Below are positions 33,550-41,149 of a stretch of DNA of 43,135 bases, one piece after another. The DNA is from DATJGF01 sp035495315. Lineage in GTDB: Bacteria; Verrucomicrobiota; Verrucomicrobiia; Limisphaerales; UBA8199. The notes under the pieces were generated by a model. It made no database searches. It was not told where the DNA came from and saw only the letters and a program-made list of their open reading frames with translations. Positions within the stretch are counted from its first letter, which is position 1; the number at the start of each line of letters is the position of its first letter. The stretch spans positions 1 through 43,135 of the forward strand of contig DATJGF010000009.1 of NCBI GenBank assembly GCA_035495315.1. The letters are read 5' to 3'. The translations under genes were made by a program, and so were the position numbers.

Positions 33550-34277
33550 GACAAGCGCCTTGGGATGATCGCGCCTTCACTGCCAAATTGCGGCAAATCG
33601 GTTCGACCTCGTACCACAACAAGCATCCGTTCCATGTGCTGATGAATTCAGGCCGGCTTGAGCGCCGCGCGCTTCAAACCTGGGTTGCCAACCGCTTCTA
33701 TTATCAAACCAGCATTCCGATCAAAGACGCCGCGATCCTGTCCAACTGTCCCGTGCGTGAGATCCGCCGGGTGTGGTTGCATCGCATTGTCGATCACGAT
33801 GGCACGCAAGGGGATCAAGGCGGGATCGGCGCATGGCTGCGGCTTGGGGAAGCGTGCGGGCTTTCGCGAGTTGAACTTCTGGCGCATGAACGTGTCCTTC
33901 CGGGGGTGCGCTTTGCCGTCGATGCATATGTCACCTTCGCGCGGTCCCAACCCTGGCCCATCGCCGTCGCTTCCTCTCTTACCGAGCTTTTCGCACCGGA
34001 TCTCATGGCGCGGCGCTTGGCGGCCTTCGAACGTTTCTATCCATGGGTAAAAGCCCGGGGGCTGGAATATTTCAAAAACCGGCTGACTCAGGCCCCGCGT
34101 GATTCCGGGGAGGGCTTAAAAATCACGTTGCAGTATTGCAATACTGCGGAATTGCAAGAGGCGGCTCTGCGTGCATTGCAGTTTAAATGTGACCTTCTCT
34201 GGGCAATGCTGGATACAATTCATTGGGCGTGCTTTGGCGGCTCGTCGCAACGCAGTAAGACCCCGAGCAAACGCTGA
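33546..34277 (+). CDS. pqqC: PqqC pyrroloquinoline-quinone synthase
   Basis: 243 residues. PqqC is the cofactorless oxidase that performs ring closure and the final eight-electron oxidation to PQQ. Family signatures are YHNKHPFHVLMNSGRLERRA near the N-terminus, YYQTSIPIKDAAILSNCPV, HRIVDHDGTQGDQGGI and the C-terminal ALQFKCDLLWAMLDTIHWA. Its ATG overlaps the pqqB stop; pqqD begins 2 bp after. Confidence 0.96.
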   Translation: MRQAPWDDRAFTAKLRQIGSTSYHNKHPFHVLMNSGRLERRALQTWVANRFYYQTSIPIKDAAILSNCPVREIRRVWLHRIVDHDGTQGDQGGIGAWLRLGEACGLSRVELLAHERVLPGVRFAVDAYVTFARSQPWPIAVASSLTELFAPDLMARRLAAFERFYPWVKARGLEYFKNRLTQAPRDSGEGLKITLQYCNTAELQEAALRALQFKCDLLWAMLDTIHWACFGGSSQRSKTPSKR

Positions 34278-34279
34278 CC

Positions 34280-34570
34280 ATGCCGATTGTGCACATTATT
34301 ACTGAGCAGAGTCGTCCGGCATTGGCCTCTGGAACGCGCCTGTCGATCGACAGACGAACCGGAGAACCAGTCTTATTGTACCCGGAAGGTGTCGTCGAGC
34401 TGAGCCCGACTGCCCATGCGATTTTGAGCCACTGCAACGGCGAGGTGACCATCGGAGAAATTATTGCTGCGCTGGCAGCCGAATTTGAGAGCGACTGCCA
34501 GCCAATCCGAGAGGACGTTATAGACTGTCTCTCGCGGCTGCGTCAGCGCAACCTGATTGTCGTAACGTGA
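34280..34570 (+). CDS. pqqD: PqqD peptide chaperone
   Basis: 96 residues. PqqD is a RiPP recognition-element protein that binds PqqA and presents it to PqqE. The family pattern is present: PVLLYPEGVVELSPTAHAIL, then CNGEVTIGEIIAALAAEF and DVIDCLSRLRQRNLI. It overlaps pqqE by 4 bp. Confidence 0.93.
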   Translation: MPIVHIITEQSRPALASGTRLSIDRRTGEPVLLYPEGVVELSPTAHAILSHCNGEVTIGEIIAALAAEFESDCQPIREDVIDCLSRLRQRNLIVVT

Positions 34571-35673
34571 GTTATCGTCCTTACCTGCTCCTGGCTGAAT
34601 TGACGCATCGTTGTCCGTTGCATTGTCCCTACTGTTCAAATCCCGCAAGCTACCCCACTGGCAACGAACTCGAGACCGCTGACTGGCAACGAGCGATCCG
34701 GGAAGCTGCCGAGATGGGCGTTCTGCACGTTGGCTTTTCTGGCGGCGAGCCTTTACAACGACACGATTTGCCTGATTTGGTAGCCGCCGCGCGAGCGGCT
34801 GGCTTGTACTCAAATCTCATCACGAGCGCGATTGGCTTGAGCCGCGCTCGGGCGGACGAACTCAAACGCGTAGGTCTGGATAGCGTCCAAATCAGTTTTC
34901 AATCCGACGAAGCGTCCGTGGGTGATCGCATTGCAGGCGCTACCGCACATGCCAAAAAGCTTGAAGCTGCGCGCATGGTTAAGGAGCTCGGGTTCCCCTT
35001 GACGGTAAATGTCGTATTGCATCGAGAGAACATCGAGCGCTTGGAGCAGCTAATCAGCTTGGCCGAAGCACTCGGCGCCCAACGGCTGGAGTTAGCCAAT
35101 ACCCAATACTACGGCTGGGCTTTTCGCAACCGCTCGGTCCTGCTCCCCACCCGCGAACAAATCACAGCCGCTGCTCAGGCCGCTGAAAAAGCAAAAATCC
35201 GCCTCTCAGGTAAATTGGAGATTCTGTTCGTCACACCCGATTATTATACAGATCGTCCCAAACCCTGCATGAACGGGTGGGGTCGACGATTCCTTACCGT
35301 CAACCCTGTCGGCGATGTTTTGCCGTGTCCTACGGCGTCGGAGATTCCTGGGCTGCGCTTCGACAACATTCTAGCCCATGGCCTCGCTTGGATTTGGGAA
35401 GAATCCGAAGCTTTTAACCGATTTCGCGGCACTGATTGGTTGCCGGCTCCCTGCCGCAATTGCGAGTTTCGCGAACAAGACTTTGGAGGCTGCCGGTGCC
35501 AGGCAGCGTTGATTGCGGGCGACGCGGCGGTGACCGATCCGGCGTGTTCGCTTTCACCCTATCGAGAAAAGCTAACCCGTTTTGTTGAGTCATGTCAGAG
35601 TCCTGGCGCGAAAGAAGATCGGTCGAGTTCGACTACGGGCGGGTTTTCATTTCGCCAAAATCCCTCCGGCTGA
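34567..35673 (+). CDS. pqqE: PqqE radical SAM peptide crosslinking enzyme
   Basis: 368 residues from a GTG that overlaps the pqqD stop. PqqE joins Glu and Tyr of PqqA using a radical SAM cluster: the CxxxCxxC motif is CPLHCPYC (Cys16, 20, 23), preceded by LLAELTHR. SPASM-type auxiliary cluster ligands occur in CMNGWGRRF, LPCPTASEIPG, CRNCEFREQDFGGCRCQAAL and DPACSLSP. No pqqF/pqqG protease gene is adjacent. The last about 20 residues are low-complexity Ser/Thr-rich and may be an added tail. Confidence 0.95.
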   Translation: MSYRPYLLLAELTHRCPLHCPYCSNPASYPTGNELETADWQRAIREAAEMGVLHVGFSGGEPLQRHDLPDLVAAARAAGLYSNLITSAIGLSRARADELKRVGLDSVQISFQSDEASVGDRIAGATAHAKKLEAARMVKELGFPLTVNVVLHRENIERLEQLISLAEALGAQRLELANTQYYGWAFRNRSVLLPTREQITAAAQAAEKAKIRLSGKLEILFVTPDYYTDRPKPCMNGWGRRFLTVNPVGDVLPCPTASEIPGLRFDNILAHGLAWIWEESEAFNRFRGTDWLPAPCRNCEFREQDFGGCRCQAALIAGDAAVTDPACSLSPYREKLTRFVESCQSPGAKEDRSSSTTGGFSFRQNPSG

Positions 35674-35909
35674 AGCTCTTATACTCCAGGGGTTTCCCTT
35701 GGACAATATTTCGGGGTGCGACCCAATTGCACCCCTGGGCCCGCTGTGTGAAGATGCCACCAGACGCGATTATGAAAGCAAAGCTCTACGCACAATTGAA
35801 CCCGACGAAAACGATGAGACAGCTCATTAACGATCGCAACCTGTATCGCTTGGTAATGGTCTTATGCTTGTTCTGTGCGTGGTGCGGCTGAATTTAACGT
35901 CGCTCTGAC
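35674..35909. other. Intergenic region after pqqE
   Basis: A 39-codon frame (35772-35891) ends in a hydrophobic, Cys-rich stretch but has no RBS, so I do not call it a gene. No terminator with a U-run was seen. Confidence 0.35.
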
Positions 35910-36125
35910 ATGAAGTTGTTGTTCTCGTCACAATCTGTCGAATTGATCGAGGAAATGGGGCAGAAACTGTCTCAATCCGGCATCAATTGCGAGATTCGTT
36001 ATCGGCCCGCAGGGCCGGACACGGAGCAGCAGGGAGCATATAGGGAGCTGTGGGTCAAAACCGATCGGGAGTTACAGTGGGCCGCGACATTGCTGGCGAT
36101 GCACTGTGAATCCGGCCGCAACTGA
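35910..36125 (+). CDS. DUF2007-like small protein
   Basis: 71 residues: MKLLFSSQSVELIEEMGQKL, then an alpha/beta body with NCEIRYRP and LWVKTDRELQWAATLLA. The compact fold, one strand-helix-strand-helix unit starting with a Ser-rich strand, resembles the DUF2007 'putative signal-transducing' family (ferredoxin-like). No partner is evident; it is convergent with phnY, 5 bp away. Confidence 0.6.
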   Translation: MKLLFSSQSVELIEEMGQKLSQSGINCEIRYRPAGPDTEQQGAYRELWVKTDRELQWAATLLAMHCESGRN

Positions 36126-36130
36126 GCTCT

Positions 36131-37543
36131 TTACCAGGGCAGGCTGAAAGTTTTCACGTAGCTATAGGCTTTTATCGCCTCAACCACGCCTTCTTTGATC
36201 CCGAGACCGCTGTCTTTGATTCCGCCAAACGGGCTGCTCTCGATGCGGAACCCAGGCACTTCATTGATGTTTACCGTCCCACAGCGTAACGCGCGAATCG
36301 CTTTTAAGGCACTCGACAGGCTGTTCGTCACGACGCCCGAACTGAGCCCATAAGGTGTCGAATTAGCCACCGATAGCGCATCTTCCAGGTCGCGCACCGT
36401 GAGAATAGGGGCTAGCGGTCCGAAGCTCTCACAGGTAACCAGGCGGGAATCGCGGGATACATTGGCAATGACGGTCGGTTCAAGCAGAGCGCCCCGGCGT
36501 TTGCCGCCACACAGCACTTTTGCTCCGGCCGCCACCGCTTCCTTCACAACCGTTTCCAGGTGGATCGCCGATGCCTCATCAATCACTGTGCCCACTCGGG
36601 TCTGCTCATCCAGCGGATCGCCGCAAATATATTCCCCCGTCTTTTCCACCAGGCGCGAAGTGAACTCGGGGGCAATGCGATCCTGGACAAGGATGCGCTT
36701 GACTGCCGTACAACGCTGACCGGAGTTGCGATAGCTGCCCTCGGCCGCCAGGCTAACCGCCAGTTCAAGGTCCGCGTCGTTGAGAACGATCAGCGGGTCG
36801 TTCCCTCCCAATTCGAGCACCAATTTTTTGTAACCAGCGGTTGTGGCAATGTGTTTGCCTACCGGGACACTGCCAGTAAATGCCACCACCTCGACGTCTC
36901 GGTGTTGCACGAGGAATTCTGCCACATCCGGTGTAGGACCCAACAATACACTCAGCATCGGTCCGGGCAGACCTGCAGTGTAAAGCAGTTCAGCGAATTT
37001 GAATGCCGTCAGCGGTGTTTTTTCCGATGGCTTAAGGATTAACGGTGTGCCTGCCGCGATCGCCGGCGCGACCTTGTGGGCTACCTGGTTCAACGGATGA
37101 TTGAAGGGGGTGATTGCGACGGCACAGGACAAAGGTTCGCGCGTCGTGAAAATCTTGCGAGCCTTGCCTTGAGGCGAAACATCCGCGGAGAAGATCTGAC
37201 CATCGTCCCGCAAAGCCTCCATCGCGGCAAATCGAAGGACATCCAACGTGCGACCCACTTCATATCGTCCTTCCCGGAAGGCCAGCCCTGCTTCACTGGC
37301 AATGGTGCGCGCAAACTCCTCCCGCCTCGCTTCCAGTGCTGCCCGCGTCTGCTCCAAGATTTGCGAGCGCTGGTACCGGCTGGGTGTGTCGGCAAAGGCG
37401 CGGGCCGCAGTCACCGCCGCTTCGCTATCTTGCCTGGAAGCCAGCATCACAACCCCGATTTCCGCGCCATTGAATGGGCTCCGGATCGTCAACGACCCGG
37501 TGCCCTTGACCGGTTGACCTGCGACTAAACTCGAAAAATTCAT
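36131..37543 (-). CDS. phnY: Phosphonoacetaldehyde dehydrogenase PhnY
   Basis: A 470-residue NAD-dependent aldehyde dehydrogenase. Catalytic Cys lies in NSGQRCTAVKRI, the general-base Glu in LVLELGGNDPLIV, and NAD-binding residues in ITPFNHPLNQV and FTGSVPVGKHI. The family assignment to phosphonoacetaldehyde oxidation (to phosphonoacetate) comes from the adjoining phnA, to which it is coupled by a 4-bp overlap. It would act in the cytoplasm on carbon from 2-aminoethylphosphonate. Confidence 0.9.
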   Translation of the reverse strand: MNFSSLVAGQPVKGTGSLTIRSPFNGAEIGVVMLASRQDSEAAVTAARAFADTPSRYQRSQILEQTRAALEARREEFARTIASEAGLAFREGRYEVGRTLDVLRFAAMEALRDDGQIFSADVSPQGKARKIFTTREPLSCAVAITPFNHPLNQVAHKVAPAIAAGTPLILKPSEKTPLTAFKFAELLYTAGLPGPMLSVLLGPTPDVAEFLVQHRDVEVVAFTGSVPVGKHIATTAGYKKLVLELGGNDPLIVLNDADLELAVSLAAEGSYRNSGQRCTAVKRILVQDRIAPEFTSRLVEKTGEYICGDPLDEQTRVGTVIDEASAIHLETVVKEAVAAGAKVLCGGKRRGALLEPTVIANVSRDSRLVTCESFGPLAPILTVRDLEDALSVANSTPYGLSSGVVTNSLSSALKAIRALRCGTVNINEVPGFRIESSPFGGIKDSGLGIKEGVVEAIKAYSYVKTFSLPW

Positions 37544-38775
37544 ACGCTCGTGCCGTTGCAGGTAAAATCAAAAATATCGAAATTCCGCGGGTCAGCTTTG
37601 GCTTTGGCAGCGTACGCTGGCGTAAGGGGCTGACTGAGGAGTAATGGCACCATCTCCTCATATCGTCCGCCGTGCGAGCGCAGTCCTCCTTCCAATGCCT
37701 TTAAGTCGTGCCACTCCGGCGTTCGTCCCAAAACCAAGTCGCGACCAGCACAGACGACCAGGTCTCCCATGCGATCCGCCGGAAGTTCCAGGAGCCGGCT
37801 GGCGGTGCGCCGTTCCAGCACTTCGGTTACGCCAGGTATTTCGCGAATAAATTCCTGGATCACCGCGGCTTTCGCGCTATCAGGCAAATGGATCTGAGCA
37901 AAGGACCCGAGAGCACCGTGATGCGCTACGTATGGGTCTGTAATCGGCAAAATAACCCGAAAGCCTTTGCCGAATTTCTGCACCAACCGCGTTTCCAGAT
38001 AAACAACGTTGGGTGAGCCGTCGGCTTTCTGTTTGGCGTTCATCCCGTGATCGGCGGTCAGCCCAATTACCGCCCCACTCTTAAGCAATCTGCCCAGCTG
38101 CTCATCCACACCGCCATAGAAATCAAGTGCGGGCCCCTCCTCCGGCGCGAACTTGTGCTGGATATAATCCGTCGTGCTCAGGTAAAGAAAATCCCCCAGG
38201 CCGCGTTCCAAGAGCTTTACCCCAGCCCGCAGCACGTACAGCGAAGCTTCGCCGCTGTAAATCGGAGGGGTCAGTCCAACCAACGCTTCCACTGCCCCAA
38301 CGCCGTGAGTTTTGGGGTTTGCGGCAGAGGCCTTCTCCGATGAGAAGGCGATCCCGCCCAGCTCGATGAGTCCGTGCGCGAAAATATCCCGCAGCTTTTC
38401 CTTCGCGGTGACCACCGCAACCTTGCGGCCGGCCCGTTGCGCCGCCGGGAATAACGTCTCGGCGCGAAGGAACCTGGCCGAGTTCATCATCACTTCCTGG
38501 TCGGCCGCGCTGTCGTAGAAGAAATTGCCTCCAATGCCGTGAACCGAAGGGGGCACCCCTGTCACGATCGAGGTGTTATTGACGTTGGTAAAGCTCGGCA
38601 TCGCTCCTCGAGCCAGGCCCCGAAAGCCGGCGACCGACATCGCCTGCAGATGCGGCATCCGGCCTCGGACCAGTGCCGCGTCCAGGTACTCATCCGCCGA
38701 CCCATCGAGACAAATCACAACCACCGGGGGTGCCGGGAGACGATAAGTGCGTTGGTTAACCGTAAACTGTGCCAT
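37540..38775 (-). CDS. phnA: Phosphonoacetate hydrolase PhnA
   Basis: A 411-residue alkaline-phosphatase-superfamily enzyme that hydrolyses phosphonoacetate to acetate and phosphate with two zinc ions. The first metal Asp is in VICLDGSADEYLD and the nucleophilic Thr in SFTNVNNTSIVTGVPPS; later ligands appear in TTDYIQHKF, GLTADHGMNAKQ and DPYVAHHGALGSF. Together with phnY this gives the last two steps of the PhnW-Y-A pathway. The transaminase phnW is not in the window. The ATG at 38775 is preferred over TTG at 38796. Confidence 0.93.
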   Translation of the reverse strand: MAQFTVNQRTYRLPAPPVVVICLDGSADEYLDAALVRGRMPHLQAMSVAGFRGLARGAMPSFTNVNNTSIVTGVPPSVHGIGGNFFYDSAADQEVMMNSARFLRAETLFPAAQRAGRKVAVVTAKEKLRDIFAHGLIELGGIAFSSEKASAANPKTHGVGAVEALVGLTPPIYSGEASLYVLRAGVKLLERGLGDFLYLSTTDYIQHKFAPEEGPALDFYGGVDEQLGRLLKSGAVIGLTADHGMNAKQKADGSPNVVYLETRLVQKFGKGFRVILPITDPYVAHHGALGSFAQIHLPDSAKAAVIQEFIREIPGVTEVLERRTASRLLELPADRMGDLVVCAGRDLVLGRTPEWHDLKALEGGLRSHGGRYEEMVPLLLSQPLTPAYAAKAKADPRNFDIFDFTCNGTSV

Positions 38776-38856
38776 AGGGCGTTTAATCGGGAGCAACTTC
38801 TAGCCGGATCTCGAGTAATTGCAAACTGCAAATGCTTGCCCGCCTCTCTCGCGCCC

Positions 38857-38936
38857 AGGAACGCCGCATTTATGCGGCAGGAGCTTGATAGAAAACGATG
38901 AACGGACCTTGTCGGCCGGCTAAAGCTAGCGTTCCT
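38857..38936. repeat. 80-bp palindromic element between phnA and a GNAT gene
   Basis: AGGAACGC (38857-38864) is inverted as GCGTTCCT at 38929-38936. Next to the left end is a perfect hairpin GCCGCAT-TT-ATGCGGC (38863-38878); near the right end GCCGGCTAAAGCTAGC is a decayed hairpin of the same layout. It ends 4 bp before the GNAT stop codon. Confidence 0.6.
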
Positions 38937-38940
38937 TTTC

Positions 38941-39420
38941 CTACCCGCTTGCTACTCGCCGCAGTCCGTCCGGATCCAACCGCAGCAACACCCACTCGTC
39001 CATCGTCTGTGCGCCGAGACGGCCATAAAAATCCAATGCCGGCTTGTTCCAATTCAGCGCCGTCCACTCAAATCTCCCGCAATTCTGCTCTACGCCGATC
39101 CTTGCCACTGCGCGGATCAGATCGATACCCAGCCCTTGTTTGCGGAACGCCGGACGCACATAGAGATCTTCCAGCCAGATTCCGCGTCGTCCCACAAAGC
39201 TCGAAAACGTGAAGAAATAGATCGCATACCCCGCCGGCTCGCCATTGCTCCGGGCCAGCAATGCGCCGGCGGCAGGCTCCGGACCTAATAACGCAGTGTG
39301 CAGGGATTCCACCGTTGACTCCACCTCATGTTCGAGGCGTTCAAACCGAGCCAATTCAACAATCAACTCGAGCAGCAGCGGAAGCTCTGCCGCCGTCACG
39401 GGCGCAATCGCGGATTTCAT
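38941..39420 (-). CDS. GNAT family N-acetyltransferase
   Basis: 159 residues of the GCN5 fold. Strand beta4 and the acetyl-CoA loop are in IWLEDLYVRPAFRKQGLGID (R/Q-x-x-G-x-G/A variant RKQGLG), followed by the CoA-contacting NWNKPALDFYGRLGA. The profile resembles diamine/spermidine acetyltransferase-like proteins (SAT1 type), but the substrate is uncertain. ATG at 39420. Confidence 0.88.
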   Translation of the reverse strand: MKSAIAPVTAAELPLLLELIVELARFERLEHEVESTVESLHTALLGPEPAAGALLARSNGEPAGYAIYFFTFSSFVGRRGIWLEDLYVRPAFRKQGLGIDLIRAVARIGVEQNCGRFEWTALNWNKPALDFYGRLGAQTMDEWVLLRLDPDGLRRVASG

Positions 39421-39469
39421 GCGCTGAAGTATCTTCGATGGAACGTTTTCAACAAGAGTCCTTCAGCAT

Positions 39470-39762
39470 GCGCGCATCTTAGATTTTTCTCAAGTTCGCT
39501 CCTCTCATTAACACCCTGCTTCAGCGGGGTGTTACGAGTCAACTGGATGACTGTCAACCGTTTTAACGGTTTCCTCACCACTCATAACTGGTCGGTAAAG
39601 GTTGCGCTGTGCCCCTTTCTCCTTTTGGCCCAAAGCACCCCCCAAAAACATGAAACCGTTAAAACGGTTGAAACATAGCCACCGCGGGATCGACACCCGG
39701 CTGAAGCTGAAGCTGAAGCTGGGGATTAATGAGAGGGCTCACCGGAAAGATCTGATGCGCGC
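39470..39762. repeat. Element B: full palindromic paired-hairpin element
   Basis: Ends are GCGCGCATC (39470-39478) and its inverse GATGCGCGC (39754-39762). Inside: CTCTCATTA (39502-39510), outer hairpin 39512-39531, 24-nt spacer, inner hairpin AACCGTT-TT-AACGGTT (39556-39571), central stretch, inner hairpin AACCGTT-AA-AACGGTT (39654-39669), 24-nt spacer, outer hairpin 39694-39724 and ATTAATGAGAG (39725-39735). Same layout as element A, with different stems. The right outer hairpin carries slippage copies of TGAAGC. It lies between the GNAT and serine hydrolase genes. Confidence 0.75.
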
Positions 39763-39780
39763 CTTCTGCTCTACCCAAGC

Positions 39781-40875
39781 TCACTTTGCCTCGAGCCACT
39801 TCTGAATCATCGCCGCTGCGACTTCGTCGCACCCATTGAACGCGTTGCTCGCGCCGGTATTCGTTCCGACAATCACCGCGAAATCCTTTTTCGGCGCAAG
39901 CCACATCACCACGTACCACATTGTGTTCGAACCATTGTGCATCAATGCCTGTCCGCTGGCCCAGCCGCGTTCGACACAGACCCAACCACAGGCGTAATCT
40001 CCGCCCGCAACCGGAGTGTGGAGCGTGCGAAAAGTCTCAGCCTTCAAAAGGCGCCCTTTGCGCTCACCCTCCAGGTGACAAATGGCATAAGCAGCCAGAT
40101 CGTTGAGTGAGCAATGTACCCGCCCGGCCGGGGCAATGGCGGGAGGATTGTCTTCCTGCAGCGGCACGGTGCGCAGGAGTTTCCGGGTATGTCCCCAGGG
40201 TTGATCGAGTTTGCCCGGTGTGCCGGGCGGGCCGAAACCTGCCGTCGTCATGCCCAGGGGCTTGAATAGGCGGTTGGTCATTAGCGTCTCCCAGGGCTTA
40301 CCAGTGATCCGTTCGAGCATCGCGCCCACGATTGCATATCCCTGATTCGAGTAGAGATACTTGCTGCCGGGAGTTGCCGCAGGGGGATTTGTCAGAACCG
40401 AAGCTATAAACTCATACCTTTGCTCCGTCGGAGTGCCTTTCTGTTCCCAGGCACGCGCCCATGCAGGCCCAGGAGGCTCTGTAGGAACGCCGCCGCGATG
40501 CGTTAACAACTGGGCAACTGTTACCGCCCGATACCGTTCGTGCATCTTCTCACGTAATTCGGGGAAAACTTCCAGAATGCTGGTGTCCCAACGCAATACC
40601 CCTTCCTCGATGAAGCTTGCTGTCACGGTCGCGGTCATCGACTTCGTGCACGAGCCGATATGGAAGAGATCGTTCGTCGTCACCGCGGCCTTCTCCCCTT
40701 CTTTGCGCACCCCTACGGCTGCACGCTCACAAATAGTGCGGTTCGTCACCACGACAACCGCCAGCGCCGGAAAGCTATACTTCTTGCGGATGTTATCCAA
40801 TATTTGTGCCGTGTCCTCTGAGGCAGGGGCCGCCTCGGCAAAAGCACACGCGGCCAACCCCAATCCAATGGCCAT
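39781..40875 (-). CDS. Class C beta-lactamase-fold serine hydrolase
   Basis: 364 residues with a signal peptide (MAIGLGLAACAFAEAAPASE). The active-site serine motif SxxK is in IGSCTKSMTATV, the YxN motif is LYSNQGYAI, and the third motif region is ALMHNGSNTMWY (HNG in place of KTG). This is the broad family of secreted DD-peptidases, esterases and class C beta-lactamases; true beta-lactamase activity cannot be inferred. An upstream in-frame TTG at 40926 would lengthen the n-region. Confidence 0.85.
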   Translation of the reverse strand: MAIGLGLAACAFAEAAPASEDTAQILDNIRKKYSFPALAVVVVTNRTICERAAVGVRKEGEKAAVTTNDLFHIGSCTKSMTATVTASFIEEGVLRWDTSILEVFPELREKMHERYRAVTVAQLLTHRGGVPTEPPGPAWARAWEQKGTPTEQRYEFIASVLTNPPAATPGSKYLYSNQGYAIVGAMLERITGKPWETLMTNRLFKPLGMTTAGFGPPGTPGKLDQPWGHTRKLLRTVPLQEDNPPAIAPAGRVHCSLNDLAAYAICHLEGERKGRLLKAETFRTLHTPVAGGDYACGWVCVERGWASGQALMHNGSNTMWYVVMWLAPKKDFAVIVGTNTGASNAFNGCDEVAAAMIQKWLEAK

Positions 40876-41149
40876 CCCGTTTATGCGCCAAATATTCAAT
40901 TGTCTCAAATTAACAATTATGCGCAAAGAACCAGCCTTTTGAAAAGAGCTGAGACCCAGAGACCAGCCGGTTCCATTTGCGCCAGTGCGTAAGGGTTCAA
41001 ATCAGCAGCGGCTCGAAGGTGGCACAGACGTCTGAACTGAGAGTTCTGGCCGTGTCCCGCTGCCTCGATAAAATATAGAAGCCCCAGGAGCCAAATCTTG
41101 GCTCAACAACTTGCGGAGTGAGTGCTCCAACTTTACTGTGGCGGTGCAC
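40876..41149. other. Divergent intergenic region before uvrA
   Basis: No gene or clear promoter was identified; it separates the minus-strand serine hydrolase from plus-strand uvrA. Confidence 0.35.

Noticed and set aside
35772..35891. 39-codon gene between pqqE and the DUF2007-like gene
   Set aside because: No RBS, no similarity recognised, and alternative frames through the region are equally open.
39781..40875. Beta-lactamase resistance gene
   Set aside because: The fold is shared by many secreted esterases and DD-peptidases; nothing in the sequence or context points to antibiotic resistance.
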